Shown here in pieces: positions 1-10,798 of a DNA stretch of 64,000 nt. This DNA comes from Haliclona indistincta (lineage: Eukaryota; Porifera; Demospongiae; Haplosclerida; Chalinidae), in NCBI GenBank assembly GCA_964017065.1, contig OZ024783.1:1490134-1554133 (forward strand), in the 5' to 3' direction. The translations under genes and the position numbers were made by a program. Position 1 is the stretch's first letter; the number at the start of each line of letters is the position of its first letter. Under the pieces are notes generated by a model that was not told the origin of the DNA, did no database searches, and saw only the letters and a program-made list of their open reading frames with translations.

Positions 1-681
1 TTCGAACCTAAGTTCTTCTTCATTTACTAAAATGAATAACTAGTAACTAAACTATACAGCTGCAAAGAGAATGTAGCCAACAATCTCTACTCAATTATTG
101 AATTATAATCATAAAATATTTTAAATTTATGCACGTAACGTATCACTATGTTTCCTCTCTCACTTGTACAGGATGGAGAAACCAAGGATAGTAGAGATGA
201 GGCTAGCAAGGGGTGTGGCGTGGATGAGATAGTCTCTGTGCTAGCTCATGAGCTGGGTCACTGGAGCTACAGCCACACACTCATCGATGGCTGAGGTGAG
301 TGATTGGGCTAGTGAGCTGTGGTAAGGAAGAGAGAGAATGAGTGAAGAGCGTCTTTTGTACTGGCTGTGTCTCACTGACCACTAGAGGTTCAGGTGGGAC
401 TGCCCACACCTGCAGTGGGAGGCACAGTCAGTACTCCTGTGAGCTCCTAACCCAGTGCTGAGTGTACAGAATTCTCGAGGGAATTCGTGATTTCTAGTGT
501 GAAAATTAATGACACAAAAAATTATTAAATTTACACACACTTACGCACAACGTGTAGACACTTGGCTAAAAGTTTCTCAAAAAAACGCTGAAGAAAAATT
601 TACTGTGATTAGCAAAGTTTGAATGAATCCCACGAAACTTCTACCCAGCACAGAATCCTTTGATACATATCACCAGTAGCT

Positions 682-1431
682 GGAGTAGCTAGAGTAGCTA
701 GAGTAGCTGGAGTAGCTGGAGTAGCTAGAGTAGCTAGAGTAGCTAGAGTAGCTGGAGTAGCTGGAGTAGCTAGAGTAGCTGGAGTAGCTGGAGTAGCTGG
801 AGTAGCTAGAGTAGCTGGAGTAGCTGGAGTAGCTGGAGTAGCTGGAGTAGCTGGAGTAGCTGGAGTAGCTGGAGTAGCTGGAGTAGCTGGAGTAGCTGGA
901 GTAGCTGGAGTAGCTGGAGTAGCTGGAGTAGCTAGAGTAGCTGGAGTAGCTGGAGTAGCTGGAGTAGCTAGAGTAGCTAGAGTAGCTCGAGTAGCTCGAG
1001 TAGCTAGAGTAGCTGGAGTAGCTGGAGTAGCTAGAGTAGCTAGAGTAGCTAGAGTAGCTGGAGTAGCTGGAGTAGCTGGAGTAGCTGGAGTAGCTGGAGT
1101 AGCTAGAGTAGCTAGAGTAGCTGGAGTAGCTGGAGTAGCTGGAGTAGCTGGAGTAGCTGGAGTAGCTGGAGTAGCTGGAGTAGCTGGAGTAGCTGGAGTA
1201 GCTGGAGTAGCTAGAGTAGCTAGAGTAGCTGGAGTAGCTGGAGTAGCTGGAGTAGCTGGAGTAGCTAGAGTAGCTAGAGTAGCTGGAGTAGCTGGAGTAG
1301 CTGGAGTAGCTGGAGTAGCTGGAGTAGCTGGAGTAGCTAGAGTAGCTGGAGTAGCTAGAGTAGCTAGAGTAGCTGGAGTAGCTGGGAGTAGCTGGGAGTA
1401 GCTAGAGTAGCTGGAGTAGCTAGAGTAGTTG
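682..1431. repeat. 9-bp minisatellite (GRAGTAGCT)n
   Basis: About 80 tandem copies of a 9-bp unit, GGAGTAGCT or AGAGTAGCT, with two CGAGTAGCT units near 985-1000. It lies in the intron between the first and second ZMPSTE24-copy-1 exons. In copy 2 the same place (about 25200-25215) holds only one or two units (agtagctagactagct), so the array expanded after the duplication. The frame open on the minus strand (Ala-Thr-Pro/Leu) is a by-product of a 9-bp repeat. Confidence 0.95.
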
Positions 1432-2029
1432 TCTAACTGCTGGTTGTTGTTCATCTCTCTCCTTCAATCACAGGTGTTCTACTTCATCTCGTTCTTCCTG
1501 TTTGGTTACTTCATGAACAGGCAGGACATGTTTGCTAGCTTTGGGTTCCCTGAGAGCAGACCAGTCATCATCGGTATCCTTGTAGTGTTTGAGCTGATCT
1601 TCACTCCTTATAACATGGTGAGGGAGAGAGAGTGAGAGATAGAGGGAGGGAGAGACAGAGGAAGGAGGGAGAGAGAGGGAGAAGAGAGAGAGGGAGGAGA
1701 GAGAGGGAGGGAGAGGAGAGAGGGAGGGGTGAGAGGGAGAGAAAGAGAGTGTTGTGCTTTATGATATTTTGTAGCCCTGGCAACCGTAAGATCAAAATCG
1801 CCTCTCAGTGGTTATATCTCGTATACCATGGGCTATAATTATGGGCTATATGAGTATTTTCCAGGACGTGGAGCAACAAGATGTCTTCGTTGAAAAATGC
1901 ACGCAATATTACACTACCTTCATTCAGCAACACGCTGTCATTCGCCTCTGGTGACTTCTATGGAGGCTCTACTACCTTGAGCGCTTCGTTTAGTAACCAT
2001 AAGAGCAGTATCCTCTAGCTTCCTGGACA

Positions 2030-2175
2030 GTTAACCCATGGCTACCTCGGCAGTATGTGATATAATCTCGAGTCGGGGGTTAATTTTACCGCCCTCGTGC
2101 GATTCGCAGCTTCGGGCACTAAAATTAACCACCCTCTGTTATATCACATTCCACTTTGGTAGCCATGGGTTAAAC
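2030..2175. mobile_element. Foldback MITE
   Basis: A short hairpin element with near-perfect terminal inverted repeats. It begins GTTAACCCATGGCTACC and ends GGTAGCCATGGGTTAAAC, and it lies in the intron before the last ZMPSTE24-copy-1 exon. The arms continue imperfectly inward (tgatataa / ttatatca). No coding capacity is seen. Confidence 0.7.
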
Positions 2176-2220
2176 TATGCTTAAATATTTGTACAAATTT
2201 GATGTCTTCGAATATTGAGA

Positions 2221-2397
2221 ATCTCTCTCTCTCTCTCTCTCTCTCTTCCTCTCTCTCCATCTCTCCCTTCCTTCCTTCCTCCCTCCCTCCCTCCCTCCCT
2301 CCCTCCCTCCCTCCCTCCCTCCCTCCCTCCCTCCCTCCCTCCCTCCCTCCCTCCCTCCCTCCCTCCCCCCTCTCTCTCTCTCCCTCCCACCCTCCCC

Positions 2398-2431
<34 letters not shown>

Positions 2432-2447
2432 CCTCTCTCTCTCTCGT
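2221..2447. repeat. (CT)n/(CCCT)n microsatellite at a 3' splice site
   Basis: Pure pyrimidine CT and CCTT/CCCT tracts run almost into the acceptor TCGTCCAG at 2444-2451, so the microsatellite itself forms the polypyrimidine tract of the last ZMPSTE24 exon. The same arrangement recurs at 30310-30530. Confidence 0.9.
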
Positions 2448-2736
2448 CCAGTTATTCCATTTCCTCATGGTCCAGATGATCAGGAGGTTTGAGTTTCAAG
2501 CTGACCAGTTTGCACAGGGTCAAGGTCTGACCTCCAGTCTGAGGAGCGCCCTCACCAAGCTAGTCCAGGAGAACCTCTCCTTTCCCATAGCAGACCCTCT
2601 CTACTCTGCATTCAACCACACCCACCCCACTCTCCTAGAGAGAATAAGAGCATTGAAAACCAAAGAAGAATAACTGCATAGCAGTAGCATGTAATTTTTG
2701 CATTGACCCGTATAAAATTTTTGTAAGCCATTTGAG

Positions 2737-2820
2737 ATGGCGAATGATGGAAAGCAGCTCATCTGCGATACCTGTTCGTCTGAGGCGGCGAAGTACTGTT
2801 GCCCTCGGTGCGGTAGACAT
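2737..2820 (+). pseudogene. ZNHIT6: ZNHIT6 exon 1 fragment
   Basis: An ATG-initiated stretch encodes the first half of a HIT zinc finger (MANDGKQLICDTC ... CCPRCGR). It matches the first exon of the complete ZNHIT6 gene at 30856-30947. Similarity ends after the codons for CGR, where the intact gene continues to a GTGAG donor. Here the sequence runs into unrelated A/T-rich DNA with no donor. It follows the last ZMPSTE24-copy-1 exon by about 65 bp, mirroring the intact arrangement, so it marks the edge of a duplicated block. Confidence 0.85.
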
Positions 2821-3124
2821 TGTAGCATAATTTTTATTATCTATGATTGTAGACATGCCCAGTTGAATTGTGGTTAGCACTGATTGCATAACTAAACAAC
2901 AGCACTGTACAGAAATCCTGTATACATGCATCTGCAGTTGCTGTGTTTGTGGAATGGTGGATAGTTGTGTTTGTGGATATAGTGTCATTCCACTGTGGCA
3001 TCAGCACCTTAGGTGCTTCATAATAACTAGCTCCTCCCTCTTTACTAACTAGCTGCATAGTAGGTTCGTCATGAAGAGACACTGAAAATAATGTATTTCA
3101 AAGAGTTGACAAAAAATTAATTAT

Positions 3125-6100
3125 TCAATCATCTATCCTGCAGTCAATGTTCAACAGTGCTGTTCTGAGAGTGTGTTTAGTACGCTCTCCTCCCTGACCA
3201 TTCAACCATACAGCCAGCATCTCTATCATGCACTCTTTAGCCTCTCTGTGATCCTTCTCTATTTCTCTTAGTGTGAAGTAGCTCAGTCTGAGCTGTATTC
3301 CCAGTTCACGCCATTGACACACAGTGTCTTTGAGAACTGACATCAGTACAGCAAGATGAGTATTGATATCTGCAGAAATTGAGCTAAAAGGAATTCCATC
3401 ATTCACTGACTCACCTAGTGTACCATCATCAGGTATATTGGACAGGTCTACACTGGGTACTGGTGGATCAGAGTGAGTACTGGGAGGAGTCTGACTAACT
3501 GAGCCTGAACATACAATAACAATACTGTCACTACTTGTTTACATGTGTGACTCACTGAGGGTACTGGAGCTACCAGCAGCTGTGGGTGGATCACTTGGTA
3601 GGTCCTGCTCCTTCAAGCCAGCCACCTCCTGTACACACCAGAGAAACATTACTACCATCACATGCTACAGTACAGCCACACTGCTCACCAGAGGATTCCT
3701 GCCAGAGAATAGACTCAGCTTGTCCAGATGCTGTCTCAGTTCCTTGTAGTACACTTGTGATTTCATCTTAAGCTGACTGAAGTGTTTTGTTATCTCATGG
3801 AGGAGGGTGGTAGGAACTGGCTGGTCAGTGTTGCTATGGTTGAACAGCTCACAGACAGAGGAGGGGCTGAGGAGGCGGTATGGCTCTAAGGGTAGTGACT
3901 GTGTTGGGAGGCGACCGATACAACATTCACTCTGACTGGAAATAAACGGCTTTCGACAAAGAATAGACTCAGCTACATCCTGGATGTCAAAGAGGTCAGA
4001 GTCAGGTAGGTCATTGAAGGGATACTGTTGGACCAGACTGGGAGAGATGAGACACTCGTACACTTCCACACTCGGGCAGTGCTCTTGGTGAAGACGGTGA
4101 ACCAGACCAATGAGTGAGCTACGAAGCTTGGCATGCTCCATTGGTCTGTCCTTGCTGCATGACATGGCCACCAACACTCTCCGGTTGTTGTCAAGGAGCT
4201 CAATGAGTGTTGTGATGTTGTCAGAGTCTGTCCAGGAGATGCCGTTCTTCCAGACAGTGCACCTTCGCTGGAGACCATGAAGAGATGAAGTAACCTTGCG
4301 TCGAACAGATCGTGAGAATCGATAAGCGACAGAGAGGAGGAGGATATGAAGGAAGCGAGAACTAAAGTACTGCTCAGGATCCACACACACCAGACACCAG
4401 CCAAACTCTAGTGCTCCTTGCTGGACGAGGCTATCTGGTCGCTCTGACTGAACGAGACCGGGGAAGAAGAGGAGATCAGCTGTGGGTGTGGTCTGGAGGT
4501 TGGTGTTCTCTAGTACTGAGGGCTCAACTGGTCGACAGAAATTCAATGACTGAAGAAAACCGACAAGCATATCTGTGTTGTGGTGAGGGAATACACTGAG
4601 TAGGCTGGAGGTGGATACTATGCCAGTGTTGCTGGCAAGAATGTCACGATGTTCTTTGAATTGACGAGGGGCAAACAGTGTCCCATTGATTTCGTTTAAC
4701 AAGGCTTCTGTCTTCACTACGATCCAGCTGAATTGATGATGGCGTATAAAGAGGATGAGACCTTTATCACTGAGAGTGGTGAGGATCTCTGTGAGGACAG
4801 ACTGGTCGCTAGGGAGAGAAGAATCGTTTTCCTTAGCGATTGCAGAGACAAGATCATGTAGTGTACAGCCTACCACGTTCAGCTTGGTACGAAGGAATGC
4901 GTAGACAACATGAGAATAGTAGTGGATGACGGGCTGACTGGCAGTGATAGCTTTCTGGCTGTTGGTGAGTGTGGCAATCAAACGATGTGAAGCGACAGTG
5001 TTGGTTCTGCGACAGTCCATAGCAATGCACTCTACGTACAACTGCCGTCTTACTCTTCTGGTAGCTATGATGGTCTGCAGCAGCGAGCTCTTCTCCTCCA
5101 CCGACGACATGACCTGGTCGGCATGGCTACCAATGATCACCACGTGCGATCGTCCCTCTGCTGTGCTGCAGGCATTGTCGATAAAGCTTAGCCAGTAGTG
5201 GAGCGACTCACAGATCTTCTCCTTGCTCTCACTCAGGTCTACCAAACAGAGAAACATGGCTGCTGACCTTCGCATCACTTGCTCGAGCACGGCATCATGA
5301 CTCGAGTAGTATTCTTGCTGTCCAGCAAAGTCATACACGACAAAGTTGCCCAGCTGCTCACTCTGGATGTGGTGTGGAACGATCCCTGCTGTGTAGCGTT
5401 GAACATCAGCGACACACTCTACAGCTGTAGAACTAGCTAGGCGGACGATGAGTTCAGTTATGGTAGTCTTACCAGCTCCACTGTCTCCTGTGAGTATCAG
5501 TTTAGTGAACGTGTGCACTGGGAAGGCTGTCCTGCACTCTTCGAATGGTTCAAATAGTTTAATGACATCATACTTGCCACTAGCAAAGGACAATGCAGTG
5601 ACGCCATACTTGCTCTTAGTCAGTGGATTGATTCGACCAGTTGATAACAGATATTGTACAATGTGGGCGTGGTCATATATACAAGCATTGTGAAGTGGTG
5701 TATAGCCTTCATTGCTCTCACATGATGGGTTACAGTGTTCCTCTCTGATGAGATACTGAGCAATGTTGAGGTGACCATTACTACAAGCCCAGTGAAGTGG
5801 TGTATAGCCATTATTGTCCTCACATGATGGGTTACAGTGTTCCTCTCTGATGAGATACTGAGCAATGTTGAGGTGACCATTACTACAAGCATCGTGAAGT
5901 GGTGTCTCGCCATTATTGTCCTCACATGATGGGTTACAGTGTCCCTCTCTGATGAGATACTGAGCAATGTTGAGGTGACCATCGCGACAAGCATAGTGAA
6001 GTGGTGTCTCGCCATACTCGTTCTTGTCCATAGGGTCACAATGTAGTTCAACTATGAAATATTTCACCACCTCGAGGTGTCCATTGCTGGCGGCATAATG

Positions 6101-6364
6101 CAGTGGAATGTGTCCCACCTCGTCCTTGCAGTTGGCGGCACAATTATACACTGATACTAGCGCAGTGACGACATTCCTCCAGCCCCAGTACGCAGCTAGG
6201 TGGAGCAGAGAGACCAATGATAACTCAGAAGGAGACACTCTGGACTTGAACGTTGTCGTGATGGTAGCTGGTTGTGGTATGCTGGGTAGCAGCTGCTCCG
6301 CCATAAGCTTGTTCCCGTTCTTAAACTCGATTATGTATTGTTCTTCTCGTGGTCCTTCAGCCAT
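3125..6364 (-). CDS. Ankyrin-ROC-COR-Death domain protein, copy 1
   Basis: Four exons on the minus strand: 6364-3689, 3628-3556, 3504-3415 and 3369-3125. Introns are only 60, 51 and 45 nt, all junctions keep phase, and the product is about 1027 aa. The N-terminus (from about residue 50) has about seven ankyrin repeats ([20 protein letters not shown] and so on). A Ras-of-complex GTPase follows: P-loop GDSGAGKT at 293-300, DFAGQ switch at 345, GSHAD (in the NKxD position) at 412. A COR-like region (about 470-640), a Ser/Pro linker spanning the small exons and a C-terminal Death domain (from about 946, WRELGIQL ... IEKDH) complete it. This is the domain order of DAPK1 without the kinase. A role in death or innate-immune signalling is inferred. 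From the COR region to the 3' end it looks base-identical to copy 2 (25903-29346); its ankyrin array is two repeats shorter. Confidence 0.9.
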
Positions 6365-6584
6365 TGCTCTGCGTCGGTGCGTCCACCGTGAATTATAAAT
6401 CTCAAGTGGTCTCCTCTTAGATAACTAGGTCCGCCCGATAGCTAAGCTTGAGGCTTGTGTGGCTTTGAGAGAATGCTTTTGTGGTTTCCTAGCAGCCGCA
6501 AAATAAATTAAATCACGTGATGCTGCCGCCAAAAGAAGCGCCTTCTATATCTAGTGATGAATCTGATGGTCTAGCTCTATAGAC

Positions 6585-7062
6585 TAGGCTTGAGCCGATT
6601 ATGCTTTTAAATTTGCCTATTATGCTTTTTGGCAATGTTTCAATTTTCCCCCTATTATGCTTCAATTTTTTCCTATTATGCTACGTAATGCCATGTGTCC
6701 AAATAAATAGATTGATTATAATAACCCAGTTCAGACGCTGTGGGCGCTTTCAATCATTACCGAAGACGAAGTGCTAGAGGTGCCACTACTAGTGCCTATT
6801 CCTTCATTCACCGAAACTGCCACTTCACCGTCGGCCAAGTAGCCAAGTTCGTCGTCATCGCTAATGTCTGCAGACGAGTGCAGAGTCTACATCTCGTGAT
6901 CTACACTCGTGAAGCTTGCCGCCATTTTAGCATACGCCTACCACCACGCCCATTGCATGACGTCATTTACGAGAAATTGTACCTATTGTGCTAGCATTAT
7001 GCTCGATGCTTTATCATGCCGAAAATGCCAAAAATTATGCTAGCATAATTGGCTCAAGCCTA
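6585..7062. mobile_element. hAT-type MITE E1 (8-bp TSD)
   Basis: Terminal inverted repeats TAGGCTTGAGCCgATTATGC (left) and GCATAATTGGCTCAAGCCTA (right). They are flanked by a perfect 8-bp target duplication CTATAGAC at 6577-6584 and 7063-7070. The duplicated octamer is the end of the neighbouring element E2, so E1 landed inside the terminus of E2. An 8-bp duplication points to hAT-like mobilisation. The interior is rich in 'ttatgct' motifs and has no credible gene. Confidence 0.85.
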
Positions 7063-8173
7063 CTATAGACCCTTCGCGAAATGACGTAATAATTTTACCG
7101 CGAGCGCGCGAAACTTGACTGGTTGGCAGAAGCTGCATCGTCAGTGCAATGGCTGCGAGCTGTAGCGCTGTAAACTGCTCCATGATACTTGAAAGTAAGT
7201 GGCGTGAGTTCACACTAACGAGTAGCAGAGACGGGCGTGCATAAAAGCTGTTTCGAGAACAAAGCGGTCCCGTCGGCCGTGTTTATTCACTGGACTACTG
7301 ACTGGCCATTTTAGCAGGATAGAAAGCAAATCGGATAGAGCCTACACCTCGCAAGCAAGTCTTATACGTTGCTTTGGCTAAACAAAGTCAGAAGAACCTG
7401 GTGAATTGATCGAGCTACAAGAAATGCAGTGATAGTGCGCCTCGCGTGTCTAGATCGATGTCACGCCTACTTGGTTACTCCCCTCTGAAACAGAGCAAGC
7501 AAAGAGCTTGTGGATAAACGTTACAGCAAACAGTGGCACTCCTGAGACCTAGTAAGTCCATACAAGATTGTTTAGCGACCTGAGCTCGCAAAACAGTGTT
7601 ACATTAGCTAAATTTATGTTTGTTTCTTTGCATGCTTTGTGAGGCTTTGCTGGAGCTCATGAAGCCACCTTGCGCAGATGTTTAGACTTACCAATGGTCT
7701 CAGGAGTGCCACTGTTTGCTGTAACGTTTATCCACAAGCTCTTTGCTTGCTCTGTTTCAGAGTGGAGTAACCAAGTAGGCGTGACATCGATCTAGACTCG
7801 CGAGGCGCTGCATTTCTTGCAGCTCGATCAATTCACCAGGTTCTTCTGACTTTTTTTAGCCAAAGCAACGTACAAGACGTGCTTGCAAGGTGTAGGCTCC
7901 ATCCGATTTGCTTTCTATCCTGCTAAAATGGCCAGTCAGTAGTCCAGTGAATAAACACGGCCGACGGGACCGCTTTGCTCTCGAAACAGCTTTTATGCAC
8001 GCCCGTCTCTGCTACTCGTTAGTGTGAACTCACGCCACTTACTTTCAAGTATCACGGAACAGTTTACAGCGCTACAGCTCGCAACATTGCACTGACGATG
8101 CAGCTTCTGCCAACCAGTCAAGTTTCGCGCGCTCGCGGTAAAATTATTACGTCATTTCGCGAAGGGTCTATAG
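7063..8173. mobile_element. Long-arm palindromic foldback element E2
   Basis: The left arm (from CTATAGACCCTTCGCG) and right arm (ending CGCGAAGGGTCTATAG) are inverted copies over roughly 450-500 bp each. They are separated by a short unpaired centre near 7565-7690, so nearly the whole 1.1 kb folds on itself. Ends carry TA, consistent with a TA target duplication. The true left end lies before E1, near 6579. No open reading frame with a recognisable domain was found. Confidence 0.85.
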
Positions 8174-8724
8174 AGGTTGTGCGTGTGACGTCACGAATCG
8201 AACGCACGTGATGCACACGGTCATTTTGAGTGTCAACTGCAAGAAACAACGTGCTCTGCTCTCGTTTGTAAGCTGCACCGCTCAGTAAAAAGTGGATAGC
8301 AGTCTTGCTTAGTACCAGGGCTACACAGAAGACGAAGCAAAGAAGTGCGGCAGAGCAAGAATATCGACTTTCTTTAAACAGACCTTTCAGTGGCCAGGCT
8401 TCGCTCGTACAGTACGTACGAGTCCTTGTAGTCTATATCACGTCAAATCAGTGTTGTTAGAACGGCTTCAACCATCTGGATACCGTACCTCGAGCAGAGG
8501 CAAGTGCTGCCGTTCCACGAGAGACCCCTTGCTTGGTGCATACAGCTTGTAGTATTCTTGTATTCCACCTAGCAGTGCTTGTTTGCACCATAGCGTGACT
8601 ATACAGCTTTATCTAGCTATCAAAAATGCTAAAGTACTTCTTGTCTGACACTCAAAATGGCGTCGTAGCAACGGTTACTAACACGAAAAATGTGCGTCAA
8701 AGTTGTATGTGCACAACCTCTATA
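8169..8724. mobile_element. TA-flanked MITE E3
   Basis: It begins TATAGAGGTTGTGC and ends GCACAACCTCTATA, an exact 14-bp inverted repeat. A second paired motif sits further in (cattttgagtgtca near 8222 / tgacactcaaaatg near 8647). It abuts E2 on the left, sharing the TA, and lies 12 bp from E4 on the right. About 556 bp, non-coding. Confidence 0.8.
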
Positions 8725-8736
8725 CAGAAGAACAGT

Positions 8737-10238
8737 CGAGCAGGCAAAACGCAAAGGGTCCCAATTCTGCTCATACGCCGAGATACTTTTGCACTCTAAT
8801 AAACGCGCACCAAAACGGCAGCTAGGAAGCGTCAGTCTTCAAACGGCTAGGTCTTCGCTCGTATGATAATACTTGGCCTAAAACTATTTCTTACTCATAG
8901 GTCATGCACTCCTACGTGTTAGCATGTTCATCCGAGAGCAGTAGACGCAGTAATGTTAAAAATATAGTGCAAAACATCTTGAAAGTACTAGTTTGCAAAA
9001 CGGTGGCACGTTTTCGTTTTTACAACGATAGGGCAAATGTAAGAACATCTACCACTAGGTCAGACATCCAGGAGCGTATTCTGAAGGTTTCACCCTTGTC
9101 CTACATAAACTACTCTCTTGAGAGGTATTTTTGTTGACCACATAATGACCATGTTAATATACAATAATTTCATTCAGATAAAATATAGCTGTGTCTGGAG
9201 TAGTTGTTTTGCCTGGGTAAATTGGAGTCCCACCATCCAGGAAGACCTTGTGGGCCATGTTTCTTGTGTAGTAAGATGCAGGGAAGATACTGTCACTTGA
9301 ATACATTAGAAGAACAACATCAGGAGTTTTTTTCAGTGCTACTCAACCATCCTAGGTGATAGCTGCATGCATGTGCCGTGTGCATAGAATGGAGCCAGTG
9401 TTGCATATGAATGATGCTCACTATAATTTTTATTCCAAAGTGGAAAAGAAATCATTAATAGTGACGGCCCAGACCAACAGCTTGTCAGCCGTACACAAGG
9501 CACAGCCCTGATGCCATAACAGTCACCGAGTACCTAACTGAGCACACAGAATTTAGTGCTACAGTGATGACAGATGATGTATTGTGCAATGCATGCTATG
9601 ATAGGCATCAAATTATTAAACTTTAATAGCATTAGCCATAGTGAATCTGAAGAAGCTTGGAGTACATGATGACAATCTGGAACACAAAAGCAAAGGATGA
9701 GGTCACTACACACCTTACCAAATCAGTTTTGAGTACTGTACTTTTTGTTGCAAAGATCTTGCAGCAATATAGAGCTGGAATGCGTAAAAGGACCAATTGT
9801 ACACAACAATTGTACACATAAAACAGTGGCACACTTTTGTTTTTACACACCTATACCGCAATGAAGTACACCAAATTGTAGCTAAATGCCTGTTCTATAA
9901 CACTACTAGGTTATATAGAGTGTCTGGTTTACCTCTGTGAAGTGAAGCGCCCTCAAAGCGCAAACCGACAATAGCCAATAGTAGACAGGACTCAGTTGAG
10001 ATCGCTGTATTTCATATCTACAACACGCTGTCATTATCGAGACTCCGCTAAACAATAACTATAACAGTTAGTAAGCAATAGAACGCCAATTTAGCCAACA
10101 GTTCAGGAGACAACAGCTGTAATGGCCAAGTTTCCTAACACGACTAGCATTCCTTCATCTTCTCCAAGGCCGCGGGGCAACGCCTACTTCCGTTGCAAAA
10201 CAAACTAGTAAATTTGGACCCTTTGCGTTTCGCCTGCG
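8737..10238. mobile_element. Non-autonomous element E4 with perfect empty site in copy 2
   Basis: It is flanked by an 8-bp duplication AGAACAGT (8729-8736 and 10239-10246). Imperfect 23-25 bp inverted repeats share the core AAACGCAAAGGGTCC with CAGGC outside it. The duplicated segment at 29540-29547 contains AGAACAGT once with no insertion, a true empty site. The 8-bp duplication suggests the hAT or P superfamily. The 1.5-kb interior has only short unsupported frames. Confidence 0.85.
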
Positions 10239-10245
10239 AGAACAG

Positions 10246-10792
10246 TATAGACGTTATCCGTAATGAGTGCGCGGTTAATTTTAATGTTATTCATCTAATT
10301 TTAATGTTATTCATCTAATGTTGCACGTGACTGATAACTGTAGAAATAACTGAGTGGCAAAAGGCGAATAAGCAATGGCGAATTCCATGGCGAACGACGT
10401 TGTTGCAGAGTCGGTTTTTGTTAAACCGCTAGATGACACTGGAGGAAAGAGGTACAGACAAAAGTTGGACCAACTGGGCTTGAGCGAAGACCCGTATGTG
10501 ATGACTATTAACGGCTTTGAAACGGACAAGAGTCTGTCAATAGTCTCCTTATAGCAGCAATCCATCGCTTTCTTCTTTCAGGATTAGTTAGAATACGATA
10601 GAATTTTATAATTGAATCTTTAGAATAACGATTGGTGCACCCAATAACGCAGCAGGTCTTGCCATGGTTTACTTCTTGCCACTCGTTACTCACAGCCGGT
10701 CCGCCACTCACACGCGCGCGCACGCCGATTGGTTATGTAGTTTGCGTCACTAGTGACGCAATCGCGCGCGGAATTAATGAATAACGTCTATA
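10246..10792. mobile_element. TA-flanked element E5 carrying a THAP remnant
   Basis: Inverted termini TATAGACGTTAT and ATAACGTCTATA. It abuts E4 directly on the left. It contains a minus-strand THAP zinc-finger fragment, so it probably derives from a THAP-encoding DNA transposon. In copy 2 the site reads agtatag, ten unrelated bases, then gttagga, so the insertion is absent there but the site is not perfectly clean. Confidence 0.75.
10508..10723 (-). pseudogene. THAP zinc-finger transposase fragment
   Basis: The 71-codon frame contains CCVIGCTNRY...KFYRIL and PERRKRWIAAIRR. This fits the first half of a THAP domain: Cys-x4-Cys, then FYR, a Pro, and Trp followed by a basic helix. The distal Cys-x2-His pair expected in a full THAP domain is not found in this or the adjoining frame, and no transposase catalytic domain follows. 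It is a truncated remnant inside E5. Confidence 0.6.
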
Positions 10793-10798
10793 GGTTAG

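Larger units (their letters stand above)
172..2673 (+). pseudogene. ZMPSTE24: ZMPSTE24 3' exons, copy 1, frameshifted
   Basis: Three exons match the C-terminal half of the CAAX prenyl protease 1 (Ste24, M48 family), a multi-pass ER/nuclear-membrane zinc protease. They lie at 172-295 (HELGH zinc-binding motif), 1474-1617 (hydrophobic segment [13 protein letters not shown]) and 2452-2673 (FEFQAD with the third zinc ligand Glu, stop at 2671-2673). Splice sites are canonical. Compared with the second copy at 24731-24862, the first exon lacks 8 nt (between 280 and 283), so the frame reads SHTLIDG and then stops. The other two exons are intact. The 5' half would lie upstream of the window. The exons downstream of the deletion cannot be translated in frame, so I call it a pseudogene unless the deletion is an assembly error. 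The 2.2-2.45 kb CT repeat abuts the last acceptor. Confidence 0.8.

Noticed and set aside
609..1454. 281-codon minus-strand frame of Ala-Thr-Pro/Leu repeats
   Set aside because: Entirely a product of the 9-bp minisatellite; no start context, no non-repeat domain, absent from copy 2.
2181..2492. Ser/Pro/Leu and Arg/Glu/Gly repeat frames over CT/GA microsatellites (also at 13010-13968, 17050-17328, 33880-34255, 37462-37776, 51595-51889, 56876-57410)
   Set aside because: Simple-sequence translations; real exons only touch their edges.
3973..6051. Frames of 143 and 211 codons overlapping the ankyrin-ROC-COR-Death genes in another frame
   Set aside because: Same-strand shadow frames produced by the repeated ankyrin codons and the long exon; no independent domain.
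8904..9300. Short plus-strand frames inside element E4
   Set aside because: No domain, and they lie in a non-autonomous transposon.
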